Positions 49,959-62,300 are shown, counted from the first letter of the stretch. The stretch is DNA of 64,000 nucleotides from Alisma plantago-aquatica (GCA_963693085.1 OY856412.1:1058178244-1058242243), one strand, 5' to 3'. Notes: generated by a model from the sequence alone, not told the origin. Numbers and translations are program-made.

Positions 49959-50276
49959 TATACCCACGTGGGTAGCCTGGAATTTGCTACCCGTCAGTAA
50001 AAAAAAGTAACTATTTGATCAGTAAAGTAACTCTATGAGCAAAAAAAGTAACTATGTTGATAAAAAAGTAACTATACAACTAAAAGAATAAATCTGTGAA
50101 AAATACATAGTAAATATATATACATTCGTATTTTTGAATATGTTGTTGCAAATGTAACTATCTATGCATCAAAAGTAGCACTTTGCAAGGTAAAGTAACC
50201 CTCTACATTTCAAAAGTAAGAAACTTCAAAAAATAGTAACTGAAATAGGGGCCGGGTATCTACCCGCGTGGGTATA
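49959..50276. mobile_element. MITE-like element with 17-bp terminal inverted repeats
   Basis: TATACCCACGTGGGTAG at 49959-49975 is the inverted complement of 50260-50276 with one mismatch. The interior (about 285 bp) is AT-rich and contains AAAGTAAC or AGTAAC phrases at least eight times, with no coding capacity. Size and structure fit a miniature inverted-repeat DNA element. The outer ends may extend a few bases to GGG (49951) and CCC (about 50289). Flanking simple repeats hide any target duplication, so the superfamily is unknown. Confidence 0.6.
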
Positions 50277-50288
50277 AAAGATGGGCCC

Positions 50289-50291
50289 ACA

Positions 50292-50347
<56 letters not shown>
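50289..50347. repeat. Compound microsatellite (ACAT)n(AT)n
   Basis: About eight ACAT units then about thirteen AT units, next to the MITE-like element. Confidence 0.95.
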
Positions 50348-50352
<5 letters not shown>

Positions 50353-50486
50353 GAGATCGTATGTGGGGTTTAATCAGATATGTGCACATTCAGTATTTTA
50401 AATATTCACATCACATGCAATAAATAGAAGGCAAAAAACAAAATCTGACCATATCGATGAAATCCCAAAACATAGTAGATTGATGT

Positions 50487-50499
50487 GGCTCTAATACCA
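50487..50499 (-). other. Primer binding site of element G
   Basis: Minus strand TGGTATTAGAGCC, one base off TGGTATCAGAGCC, next to the 5' LTR end at 50501. Confidence 0.87.
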
Positions 50500-50500
50500 C

Positions 50501-52527
50501 TATCAGGAAATATGGCATCATATAGGAAGAAGAAACAAAAAAATTTCTGCCGTATTCCCTTTTAACATACGATTTTGTCAACAACTATGTAATGGGAAAG
50601 ATGGTTTACGAGGTCAAACTTGGTCCTGGAGCAAGTCTAGAGACTATTCCTCATTGCAATATGCGACTTTCATCAAATCACACTCGAACATGTCTGAGCA
50701 GCTCCTGGTTGATCACCATAGACAACAACTTGACGTTGTCCTTCTAGCGATAAAAGCTCCTCACCTGTATGGTAGTCCACACAGGCAACCAAAAACTCAT
50801 GTTATTCTAGTAGAACAATCAAGAAGGAGTTGTCCCTCTCCGTTGGTGTACTAGCACCAACTTGATCTCCCACAATTGTTCTCCCTTGCTATCCCTACCT
50901 TTAGCAGGTAGCACTTGCTTAACTTCTCTCAGTTACCACAACTAGAGAAGATGAACAATTGTCAGAGGAAATTGAGTTGTGTCTGAGAAGACCCCAGTAC
51001 CCCTCTATTTATAGGAGGGTTAGGGTCAGGGTTCCCAGTCTAAGTGGGAGCAGAAGGGACCAAAATTTCTCAAATTTTCACAACCACCAAGAGGTGAGAT
51101 GGCCGGTTCACAAGTGAACTGATCAGTTGGCATGTGTGATGATTAGTTCAACCCTTGAACTGATCATTTTATCATGTTTCCCAATCAAAACTATATTGGA
51201 AATTAATATCTGATTTAATGCATGACAAGACATCAACACAAATACTTGAATCAATCGAATTGATCCACCAACTGCTCGATTCATAGCATGAACCGATCGA
51301 TTCATGGACTTGAGCTGATCAGTTCACTTCCTGAATGGTCGATTCACTGTTCAGAATTGCCAAAGTTGGTTCATTTGACCTGATACATTAAATGGTTGGT
51401 TCAACACCTAAGCCATTCGGTTCACTGTTCAATCAGTCAATATTAAACCAATGTTTTTTTAAATTGAATACCCAACTCTTTAGTAATCAAGTTTAAACCA
51501 TATTCATGAACAAAATCTTATTCCAAGTGTATCCTATGTGTGTGACCCTATAGGTTCCAAGTTACATTGGTCATGCATGTCCATGACCAACTTATGCCAT
51601 CCCAAGCATAGAGCGGCATCTAGTAACATATCATTGCTACCCAAGTAATTGGAAAGTTGGAGAACAACTTCAACCTGCAATATGTGATTGTTGTTACAGT
51701 GATTGTATGATTCCTTTGTCTCTGATATCTTATAATGAATTTGAGGCATGTAGTCTTCATCCTCTCAATGTTCAATCCATGTTCCTTGAAATAGAGCAGA
51801 CTGTCTGAGATATATATGACCTCAATATCTATATAGATTTCCATGTGCATGCACATGCTTTTCTTAGTCTCACTTATCAAGTGGCCAAGATATCAAACTC
51901 CTGTAGGAGGGAAAAATCCCATCTACATCACTCACAGTCATCCCCATGTGTCATAGTGCATCCGATCATCACCTTTATGGCAACCCTTATTCAATACGGT
52001 GGATGATATCAAATTACACTGAATGACATGTGATGAGTGCAATGATTTTAGGTCTAAGAACCATAATCACCACCTTTACTATGAGAGATGACCATGACCA
52101 CCAATTATGATTTCCATGCATCACTCTCAAGGTGCGTCTATCTGATACACTATTCACCAACAAGTATCTATGTGATTGGTTTGATATCACATATCATGAT
52201 TGATGAGATTCTGTCATCAACCAACACACACTCTAGTCTTATGTGTTATTGATATGTATTAGCCTTCTACAATAACATCTGACTAAGGACATAAGAAGAA
52301 TTTACATACTCTTGACATCCATATGATCTCATTATTCAAGTCATCAACCGGAAGACATACATCATTAAGTTATGTCATTCTTTAGACACTCATTATGTTT
52401 CCTCATTATCTCATAACTAAGTAAAACAGAATAAATTGGAATATTTCCTTTATTATTAATCAAATCATTTATAAGATATGCCATCACAATCATCATATGA
52501 TTGTCTCTCTGGGCATACATACCAATA
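50501..52527 (-). repeat. Element G 5' LTR (2027 bp)
   Basis: Plus strand begins TATCAGGAAATATGG (decayed TG) and ends CATACATACCAATA (decayed CA). Pairs with 42840-44978. Confidence 0.92.
51006..51013 (-). promoter_or_regulatory. TATA box of element G (5' LTR)
   Basis: TATAAATA on the minus strand within CCCTC...GGAGGGTT context, same as at 43345-43352. Confidence 0.7.
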
Positions 52528-52532
52528 GTGAG
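52528..52532. repeat. Target site duplication of element G, right copy
   Basis: GTGAG, one base different from ATGAG at 42835-42839. Confidence 0.65.
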
Positions 52533-52694
52533 GCCATCCCAAAGCTTGGTGGTATAAGGATGGTGCAATACCTTTCCAGTCTCGTTGTTAGAATTTTAGA
52601 GGGTGTCAAGGTTATAAGTTATTGGGTGGATGTTGAGGAGTGGTGTTGGTGTTGTATATACCAAGAGGAAGATATTTGTGGTTGTTTAATATGA
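52533..52694 (+). CDS. Right half of the open frame interrupted by copia element G
   Basis: Continues the frame of 42681-42839 after the target duplicate and ends with TGA at 52692-52694. Rich in hydrophobic residues, with a Trp/Cys-rich end (EEWCWCC). No homology recognised. See the left half for interpretation. Confidence 0.35.
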   Translation, partial: AIPKLGGIRMVQYLSSLVVRILEGVKVISYWVDVEEWCWCCIYQEEDICGCLI

Positions 52695-54135
52695 CTAATA
52701 GGCTTTGAGAAATATATATATCCACACAGAATGGTAGGTCTTTAGGGTGTTGGGGATCATAATGGAGTGAGGGCTAAAGGTAATGATAAATATACTATAT
52801 TTGAGGAGGTTTGAATCACTTGATTTGTTTCATCTTACAATATATGAAAATACATGACTAAAGAATTAATATCCTATTTGTCCATTACCAACACATTAAC
52901 CGCTTGGAAATTTAAATCTGTTGACTTAAGAAATTGAAGTTGAATGGTATGTGAATTGGAGAAAATATTAATCACTTGTATTTATTTTGTTCCTAATATA
53001 CAATCAGTCTATAACCATCATTCACAAATGTCTAGTCCTTCTATTAATTGTTTTCTAGCCATACTTGAATATGAAAGCGTCAAAGGATACATGGACTCTT
53101 AATCACTTCAGAGAAAATGTACACATTATTATTTTATGCAACTAGAATATTGATGGCTTTAATCAGTACCACAAACAAGGTTATAAAAGTCACAAATATT
53201 TCATATAGTTTACTACCTTTATGTACTTTTCTTACATGACTTTAAAAAAACTATAGTTCTTCATTGTAAAAAATGTTAACACACAAAGTATCGAGTTACT
53301 ATTTTATGACATCTACTTAGAATTATATAAATTTCTAATATAAATATTAAACATACATTTTGTATTTCTTTCCCAACTCATTCCTTGAAATACAAACTCT
53401 TGTATACATGACTATGACTTGGAATAATAAATTATCCAAAAAAAAATTCAAATTTTAATATATTTTCCATGTTTAATATTTGTTTATTTTTGTCCTGAAG
53501 ACAAATTATTTGGAATGTCAGTTTGAATAAGCAATTGGATTTGGTTCAATGTAAACCTTACGATATGGAAGTATGTTGGTTTCAATTAAGGATGTGCGAT
53601 GACAAAATGTCTAGGGATGAGATTGTTACTTTCCATTCATGTAGACTAGTGACGCTTATGCTAATAGGAGATAACCAAAGAGTTGAATTAAATAGGAATA
53701 TTGTGATATAAAGGGAGCAATGACAATGAGTGGTGCAAGGAATTAAATAAAGAGAAGTTGGTAGATTAAAGGGGGGAATGTATTCATACTAATAATGACT
53801 AAATTGTGACTTTACATTTTCTAGTTAATTGAAATGGCAAAGTGTCAAAGGAGTCTAAATACAACATCTAAATATATATTTGTAAACTACAAATATTAAT
53901 TGCATCATATATGTTTATCTTACTAACTAAAATACAATTATCATTAAAAGTATATCTCATATCATAAATAATATTTTTCCAATGACACACTAATCAAATT
54001 TGATTGGACTGGAACATTGAGAATTAAATTTAATGTTAAAACAAGATATGCAAATGAAACAATAACATTTTCAAGAGGTGGAATCTTGCAATATTGCTCA
54101 ATATTATAATTACTTACCAATATTCAGTATGTTAC
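52695..54135. other. Sequence H, segment 3 (AT-rich, unidentified)
   Basis: AT-rich DNA up to the point where element B's pol resumes. A 62-codon frame at 53523-53711 follows a pyrimidine-rich stretch (about 53483-53505) that looks like an intron 3' end, but no protein family is recognised. No terminal repeat matching the left end of H (14880) is visible. Confidence 0.45.
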
Positions 54136-56000
54136 AAAGGTCTTGTGTGTATACTGATGCAAGAAAAACACGTGATCTCATCTGCTTGAGGACATTTGAA
54201 GAATCACGAGGAGAACTACCAACCCATGATCTGGAGTTGGCGACAATTGTGTTATTACTAAAGATTATAAGACATTGTCTATACATAGATACATGTCAGA
54301 TTTTAACTAACCATGGAAACCTTCAATATCTCTTTTTTTAAATAGGAACTAAACATGAGATAACACAAATGTATAGAGCTTATAAAGGACTATGGTTGCA
54401 CTATAGAGTATCATCTATGGAAGGCCAACATGGTGGTGGATGCCTTGAACAGGAGGTCGACGTCATCATCCAATGTGGGGACGACATACTCAAAAGCCTG
54501 CACAAGAAGAGATGTGTTGGTGTCAGTATGATAGATAAACATACAAATAGAGGTCTCCATGTTGGGAGAACTTTTATCTCAGTTGAAGATCAAGCCCACA
54601 CTACTACAGGGAGTCAAGGATGCAAAATAGAATGATGTTGTGATACAGAACAACAAGGCATGTCTTAGAAGTAACAAGCACAATGGGTTTCATGAGCGGG
54701 GTCCTTTCCTACCATAATAGGATGTTGTACCCGATGTGGATGGCCCTAGGTAGGCACTGCTAGAGGAAGCACACACTTCCATGTATGTGATGCATATGGG
54801 AAGAACCAAGATAAATCAGAATCTTAAAGACTTATACTGGTGACCCCATTTGAAGAAGGGAGTGCTAGAACTTGTATTGAAGTGTCTAGTTTTCCAATAG
54901 ACGAAGGCAGAACATCAGAAGCAAGCATGAACTTTGCAACCTCTACCTATTCCAGAATGGAAATGGGACCGCATGACTATGGAATTTGTCATCATTTTGT
55001 CAAGGAGATATAAGGAAAATGATTCTATATGGGTAATAATAGACTGTTTGAAAAAGGTGGCACACTTCTACCCATCAACACCACCTTCACAGATGAGATG
55101 TTGGAAAAAGTATGCATTGATGAGATTGTGTAGATACACAAAGTACCTACAGTGATAATATCAAATATAGGACCCCATTCCATTAGCAGGTTTTGGGGTC
55201 AGTTTCACATAGTCTTGGGTGTGCAACTAAAGTTCAATACATATCTCCATCCATAGACAGATGCCCAGACAGAAAGGATGGTATGGACCTAAGAAGAATT
55301 ATGGAGATCTTGTGTTTTATAGTTCAAACGAAGTTGGGAGGATCATCTCAAAATTTTAGCATATTCTTACAATAGCATTTACCATATGGATCCTAGGCTT
55401 TGTACAAGAGGCAATTTAGATCACCCTTGTGTTGGCAAGAAACCAACATGTATCAACTATTGGGACCTAAATTGGTGCAACAGACCAAAGAGAAAATCAA
55501 GATGATCAGACAAAAACTCAAAGAAAATCATGACCAACAAAAGTCATGTGTAGACAATCAGTGTAGAACCTCAAAAATTAGAAGTGGGTGACCTATCTCA
55601 AGGTGTCACCTTGGAAAGGAGTTCTATGCTATAGTAACTGAGGAATGCTAAAACCTAAATTTATGGGACCCTATCCAATTTTTTCACAAGTAGAAAAAGT
55701 GGCATATAAGTCGGAACTACCACCTTAACTCTAAAGGATGCACAATGTGATCGATGTGACTATATTGAAAAATTGCCATCAAGGAACAATTGATATGATT
55801 TCTCTAAATAAGTGCATAGTAATGATGATATATCCTACATGAAGGGTCCAATTTTGATCATGGAAAAGCATATAGGGAAACTAAGGAAGTAAGATGCAAT
55901 GATGGTGAAAGTGATGTGGCATCATCGTGGTATTGAAGAGGCAACATGCAACTCAAGGGGGAGATGCGCAGGAAGTACCCAACCCTTTTCTCCTAGGATT
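54136..56000 (+). pseudogene. pol: Element B pol, 3' half: RNase H, integrase, chromodomain-like tail
   Basis: Resumes at the point in RNase H where the left half stops. RNase H: ESRGELPTHDLELATIVLLL (54201-54260), then TCQILTNHGNLQYLF to 54341. The integrase finger region is near 54770-54900 (EEAHTSMYVMH, the Cys pair partly lost). The integrase core shows PLPIPEWKWDRMTMEFVIIL then NDSIWVIIDCLKKVAHF (54940-55070). SPWKGVLCY and PKFMGPYPIF near 55605-55680 belong to the region after the core. A MVKVMWHHRG-type tail lies near 55900. Stops and frame changes are dense. Domain content matches element C closely in order and wording, so B and C are related. Confidence 0.87.
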
Positions 56001-56032
56001 TAGAGAGTAAAACCTTATCAAGGGTTTATACC

Positions 56033-59000
56033 TATAAGACCCATGACCTAGATTAACCTCTTAATCCTATTTTTCTATCCATATTACCTATCTTGATGCT
56101 TACTTAAGCATGTATTTAGTTGTTGAGTGTCCTATTTGTGGACTGATGTACAAATTACACTTTGGTTAAGGGATTCCCTGCAATTTTTGCACATAATTAT
56201 GATTGTCTTCTTCTTTCCCTTACTAGGTTGTGGGTATATGCACTTAGGTAGTCTAACCTAGCCAAGCTGCATTTTCATCAATTGAGAATCGATGGACGTG
56301 ATCTAAACTTTCATCGGTAGAAAAATGATGGAAGTATCCTTGGCTTTTTACAGGTTGAAGACCAACAAGGATCTTCTCCCTTTTTGGTGGTTCATTCTAT
56401 GTTTGGTTTTTCTCGGTTGAAGACCAACAATGTGGTTCTACTTTTCCATCGATAAACAACCAATGGAATAGGTTGCTGGTGTGACCTTCAATGTTTCTGC
56501 TGGTTGACCACTAATGAAATGGCTTGACAACTTGGTGGTCAAATTTCCACCAGTGTAGTACCAATGGAAATACTACACCATGGTTACCAATGGGTTTTCT
56601 ACTTGTGCCTACTGACAAGTTACCTGATAGTACGTATCAATGGGAATTTGGGGTTGCCTACCGATGACATGACTGACCAATGAGGGTACATTTTCTTCCC
56701 AATGATGCGACAATTTGACCACTTCCTCTCTCCTCTAGGGATATATATAAACCTTAGCCCTCCTTCTCATATCACTTGAGCATCTGAGCACTAAAGTGCT
56801 TTTATGGAGCAAGATACCATCGATCGATGTAAATTGACATAATTTATGGCTTCATCGATTCATGATTTCACTGTGATCCACCCACATTCTCTTCCATGAT
56901 GGTGTGAGGCAGGCTAGATGGTGGCTTCCAAGCTCTGATCAAGGTAAGTCGAACCTCGATCGTGCATTTCCTAGCGATCCTTAGCTTCTTATCCTTCTTG
57001 GACATTTTCTAGGTGTTTTTTCACTAGGGTTTTGTCTATAAAGACTTACACTCTGTTTCTGCCCCCCTCTCTCCTGTTTAGCTATGTTTGGTCGTGGATT
57101 GGTGGAGTTAGAGCATGGTTGAAGGAGAAGAACTTAAATGTTGGAGAGTTTTCATTCAACACTAGAGTTTGTTAGCTTCATGGAACCTCTTTGTGCACAA
57201 ACCCATTTATGCCATGTCAGGTGAGTGATATAACCTTGGACTCATTTGCTACCTACTTTGTGTTTACATCTTATAGATCTTGATGTTACATACCCTTAAA
57301 CTATTAAAAAATGGTAGTTTCGTGTACCTTGTTCCTTAATCGATGGGTTATGTGCTTGCATGTTAGTGTTATGTACTACAGATACTCTTCTATTTCATAA
57401 AAGTTTTTTATCTATCGTTTTTTAGTAAGAAAGTAACTTAACACAGTAAGAGGAACTCATACTTTCTTCTCTTGTGTTGATATATGACATGCATGATAAT
57501 CAATTATCATCATGTGAATTGTTTATGACTATTGTATGTTCATAATGCATGCTTTAAGCTATGTCCTTAGTTCTATGTTGTTGAAATATAAAAAGGCAAC
57601 TCCTTTGTGGGAAAAAAGGAAGCATTATGTATATTCCCTCTTATTTGTCTAAGAGCAACTAAGGAATAACAATTGACGGATTTTGGGAAAATTATATATC
57701 CTTATTTCATTGGGAACTAATGTATGTAAGATGAATCAATGATGATGGAGTGAAGCATGTGCACTTTTCTATGAGAAGTTAGGTCATGTTTGTTAGACAT
57801 TTTATATCTTTAGGAACTATTACTGATTTATTATATGTTTACTTGTTGGAAGGTTGATTTCTCTGGTTGATGTAATCATAGGAGAACGAATCTAATGAAC
57901 AAGTTAAATCTAAGTCTTAGATCCATGACTCCATAGATCCATTCCCTTGGGTCGTTAGGGGGAAGGGGAAACAAGTTAATTTTATAACATCCTAGAGCTG
58001 TGAGAAGATGCTCCTAGCCATATATTGGTGAATATACGGGGACAACTAGGAGTAGATATGTTATTTTCATTAAATAATTTTGGACTTATGGAAGGGTGAT
58101 GGTCCAATGTGAGTGTATTAATGATGTGACATGTGATGGAGGGTGGTTACCATCTTCCTATGGTGTCATGACCTGTACACCTAGGACAAGACTATTTTAA
58201 TGAATATACTTTTAAGCATATATCCATTGTGGGCTAGTTGGAGTGATATGTACCTTTTGATACCTAAATTTGACCTGAGGTTGCGAGGATATATATAGGG
58301 AGTCACGATATTCATAGATCATGTATGGATTAGTAGGATGTCTTAGAAGCATATAGTTAGTTGGTTGGGTGATTTCACCTTGCATGGATTACTCTTTAAT
58401 CATCTCTAGTAAATCTGTGCTATCTAATGCTCATGTAGGTGGCATGATATAAGTATAGATGGGTAAGAGTATACCTTTAGGGATATGTTTATCCCTCCAT
58501 TTCTTATATTCTTTATGGAAAGTAATAAACATCTCAATCATTACATCATATCGTTGAGACTTGGGGTCTCACCCAATGTGATTGTCCACACTTTCTAGGT
58601 GAGTGAAAAAAATATTCCGGTAGTGGTGAAGAAGATCAACAAAGAGTGATAAGACTTTAAGATGAAGAGGTAAGCTATTATTCATGAAGGGATCTCGGAG
58701 GTGGTGACACTTGTGTGACCTTTTCCAAATATAAAACATATAGGGATAGAGTCATAGTTTTTTTTTATACTCTCATGTCCAAGTGAGTGTTTTTTTGGGG
58801 GTATCTTTTGTTAGCCTTGGATTTTGTTTTGTGTGCACTACCTCTAGAGTCAAGGTATGAGTGTTGTAATATTTTGTGTGCATGCTCTATAGTAGCACAA
58901 CAAATTCAAAAATTAAGCAAATTTTATCTTGATGAGATATCATGAGTTTTGTGCTTAGCATTTTTGTTGATTAAAGGCTTATAAACTATAATAGTGACGC

Positions 59001-59111
59001 ATTGATTTATGTAACCTCTTGTGGATCCCATGTTAAATGGGAAGTTGTTCATGGTGTGTGGTGAAAGTTTTACTTTGAGATCTCTATGTGGCTTATTTGT
59101 CAGGATGCCCA
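56033..59111 (+). repeat. Element B 3' LTR (about 3.08 kb)
   Basis: Begins TATAAGACCCATGACC (decayed TG), at the position matching TGTAACATCCCTGACC in element C. It contains the uninterrupted target ATGCA of element A at 56238-56242 and runs to about GATGCCCA at 59111. Pairs with 9077-11924 from 56238 onward. Confidence 0.82.
56742..56751 (+). promoter_or_regulatory. TATA box of element B (3' LTR)
   Basis: TATATATAAA upstream of CCTTAGCCCTCC. The 5' LTR has only CTATACATACC at the matching place (9584-9594). Confidence 0.6.
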
Positions 59112-60699
59112 AGATGTTGTTTGGTCTTTAAGTTACACCCCTTACTTCTATTACATCCATATCTGATGATTTTTATCATATACTTTTTTTTATGTAAACA
59201 ACATGTTTTTTTTATCATAGACTTAGTCGTTATCTTAACACATTGTGGTTGGTGATGACCCTTGATTTAGTGATTTATTATGGTTCTTGGCCACACTTAA
59301 TATGCATCTTAGAGGTTTGGGCATCAAGTCTTCCTATTGTGGTTATGATGTTTCCTATTTTGCTTCTTAGATACACACCCATGATTCTAAAACCATGTTT
59401 TGTGAAAGGTTGTCTTTATGCCTACAGTAATGCCTTTTGTCACATGCTATGTTATGTTATAAATTGTCCTCTTTATGCTGTTCAAAGTTGTCATATAAGC
59501 CTTCAACCACTCCAAAGACCCAATCTATTTTGGTAGACACTTACTATAATATAGTCATTTGACAATCCACCACAAGAGGCCTATCTCCATGACAAGAAGG
59601 TATTCTCTCTTCTCTAAAAGTTAAACATGCACAAAATGTTTCTTCTTGATATTTCTATTGATGATCTTTGCTTATCTATGTCTCTGGTTTTGTATCATTT
59701 TATCCTTCAATATTGCTCATTACAACTTTGCACCCTTGAGACGAACATTTGTTTCTATGCAATAATGCATTCCTCGATGACTTTGATAATCATGTTTTGC
59801 ATTTTTTCTCATGATCAAGTTTTAAGTTTTGTCATGACGTCGTTTGTGATGCTCTCTTTGATATTATCTCTCATAATGAGTTAAAGGTACTAAAGGAAGC
59901 ATCTGTGGCCTTTCTTGGCACATGGTATGATGGTCTTCACTACTAGAAACATGTTGAAATCTTGTTATATGATGTACTTATGGAAAATACATGTGTGTAC
60001 CTCACTAGAGTCTTTCCTGTGACAAAAATTCTTTCCAAAACCTTTCAAGTAGGTCAAGAAGCCTCTGATACCGGGTCACAAAAGGTACATAAGAACAAAT
60101 AATCTTGTGTGGAAAATCATCATCATTTTTCCCTTTCACTTTAAATGCCTTTAGGGTACATGATAATTATGTTGTTTCTATTATTTGATGATTTAAACAT
60201 GTTACAAATTTGAATTGTTTTGTTCATCTACATAAAATAATCTTGTATTTAGATCCATAGGTTTCACCATCTAGAAAGGGTTGGGAACCCGATGTGTTTC
60301 CTACATTGCAGTGAAGGTGTTTCTATACTTTTTTAAATTAATATGAGGTACCACAAAATAGAAAATGCATCCTTGGATAAAAAAACATGTATTCCATGTA
60401 TTTGCATATATTGGTATTACTAGGATGCATGACATACATCGAGGATTCTTCCTCCACCAACACTATATCCCTCAAACCTCGTGCCTCATATCCAATAAGC
60501 TTTATATGGAAACAAATGGATCAATTCTCTGACTCATGGAAATGTTCACACTTCTTAACACTAAACTATGTTATATATTATGTATTATTGCACCTTTTTA
60601 TGTGATATTTTGATATGTTATTTCAATTTCATATTGATTTGAAGTTATGACAAAAAACCTCCCAATAAGGAAACCTCCATACAAACATTCATCTGCCTA
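59112..60699. other. Unassigned DNA right of element B
   Basis: About 1.6 kb with open frames at 59243-59536 and 59627-59884 that show no known motif. The minus strand has GGTATCAGAGGC near 60066-60077, similar to a primer site, but no LTR boundary can be defined beside it. Confidence 0.4.
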
Positions 60700-62300
60700 C
60701 TTGTATGCCTCTCTTGCTACTTTCCATTGAGAACAACTATACACTTCATGTAGAAAAAGACTGATAGGACTACTTTTTCAACACATGTGACACAACATTG
60801 GCCTTTTTGGATGGTAATCTATGGTTTGGTCATAATATTTGATCAGGTCCAACCATCACATCTTCCTCTAATTCAACTCCTTCCACACAAAGATATGTTT
60901 GAGTCTCTTGTGATCATTCAAGATATGTCATTCCTCCTCACAAATGAGTACCTTCACACCTTCAATGCATGACCACAGCTTCCAACTCTTGATCATGTGC
61001 TGGATAGTTCTCCTCATGTTTCTTAAATATATAGAAGTATAAGAAATCACATTCCTCTCATGCATCAACATACAACTTAGACCTCTTTTTAAAGCATCAC
61101 AGAAAATGATGTAGCCTTTCATCAACTATAGAATAAATAGAACATCTAATGAGTTTAGCTTTTCCTTTAAAATTTGGCAACATTTTGTCACTACTCATTC
61201 CAAACAAAATCTATGCTATTATTATTTAGTGTAGACAACAATACATATATAGATTTAAAGTTCTCGATGAACCATTAACAATAATTGACTAAAGAAAGGG
61301 ATCACAAAAATTATATAGGCGTCTTTAGATACTCCCACTATAAAGATGGATTTATCTTCTTGGGATCTACACTAGTATCCTTCTATGAAATGACATTAAC
61401 AAGGAAAAATAGTTAGGTCAAGAAAAATTCACACTTAATGAACTTCACATGCAACATATGATGCATCAACAACTACAAAGACAAATGTAAATGTTTCTCA
61501 TGTTGATCTCTATCCTTGGAGTAGATCAAGATATCATCTACAAAAACCAAGTGCATATTGATAGGGATATTTTTTGAACACTATGTTCATGAAATTCATC
61601 AAAATTGTTGGCGCATTGGTTAGAACACATGGTATGACCATGAAATTGTAATGCACATACCTATTCTTGAAATTTCTCTTGGATATTTCATCTTATGGAA
61701 CCCTTAACCGATGGTATCTTGACCTGGTATATGTCTCATAACATACTCTAGATCCCTTAAACCAATCAAACAACTCATATCCTTGACAAAGGGTACTTAT
61801 TCTTCACCAGTAAGTCTTTTTAACTACCCATAGTGATCCCATTGTTCACAAACAAGATTGTAGAAATGTTAGAGGATGTGCTCAGTTGTATATACCCTTC
61901 ATCTAACAACTCATATATCAAAGTCTTCATCTCCCTCACATATAAATGATCCATCCTTTACAGAACTTGAGTTATGGGTTCAGTATATTATTCTCAAAGT
62001 CAATCTCTCTAAGAGGTGGAAGACTCAGAAGATCCTCAAGAAAACATCCTCACATTCTCACACTAAAGGAATATTCCCTACCACAAGAATCTCTATCTTA
62101 GTATAAAATAGGTGCACTAGAAAGGTGGCACAAGCACGTGTCAACATATTTTCTTCTATAGTTGTGGACACCAAACACATAGGAAGGATCTTCCTATGTC
62201 TATGAACATAGCAAGATATATCACCATCATAGAAGCCTAAAATCTTGGACCCAAAATCAAAAGCCACATTATACTGCTCGAATGAATCACTATTAATCAT
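60700..62300 (-). pseudogene. pol: Element E: degraded Ty3/gypsy pol fragment (protease end, RT, RNase H)
   Basis: Reverse-strand pol relic without visible LTRs. The protease C-terminal part is at 62300-62100 (EQYNVAFDFGSKILGFYDGD, then HRKILPMCLVSTTI). An EDVFLEDL...REIDFE linker is just after. RT traces are KNKYPLSRI near 61800 and NRYVHYNFMVMPCVLTNAPT near 61600-61660; the FIDD box is not readable. RNase H (61125 to about 60780) has [20 protein letters not shown] with the first catalytic Asp kept, then NDHKRLKHIFVWKELN and a TIDYHP end. Integrase is not seen. The fragment starts abruptly at the protease, suggesting truncation or interruption at about 62300. Confidence 0.82.

Larger units (their letters stand above)
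48741..50486 (-). other. Element G leader region with a MITE-like insertion and a microsatellite
   Basis: About 1.7 kb between the gag frame and the primer site, unusually long for a copia leader; part is explained by the MITE-like element at about 49951-50286 and the adjacent simple repeat. The block at 49450-49580 has phrases (TTCAACCCTTGAACTGGTCG) resembling those in G's own LTRs at 43460 and 51150. Nothing else recognised. Confidence 0.5.
42840..52527 (-). mobile_element. Element G: degenerate Ty1/copia retrotransposon, reverse strand
   Basis: LTRs 42840-44978 (3') and 50501-52527 (5') flank a reverse-strand internal region with a Met-tRNA-type primer site, a copia gag (UBN2-like) and scattered pol traces. 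RT is downstream of where integrase should be and the last coding trace is next to the 3' LTR, the copia order. It is inserted in H with a near-match duplication RTGAG. A MITE-like element sits in its leader. By-eye LTR divergence is well above that of element C. A Tork/Angela-type assignment is possible but cannot be settled from this sequence. Confidence 0.9.
9077..59111 (+). mobile_element. Element B: old Ty3/gypsy retrotransposon, the outer frame of the nest
   Basis: The 5' LTR (9077-11924, its first about 205 bp lying left of element A outside the window) and the 3' LTR (56033-59111) match over about 2.85 kb with heavy divergence. The left pol fragment stops at the start of RNase H (about 14878) and the right fragment resumes there at 54136, so the two halves are complementary parts of one element split by about 39 kb. 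Element A is inserted in its 5' LTR and sequence H with its own insertions in its pol. All reading frames are shredded. It is the oldest recognisable element in the window. Target duplicates cannot be tested: the left end is off-window. Confidence 0.8.

Noticed and set aside
53483..53711. Host gene exon with upstream intron
   Set aside because: A pyrimidine-rich stretch precedes a 62-codon frame, but no family is recognised and no partner exon is identifiable.
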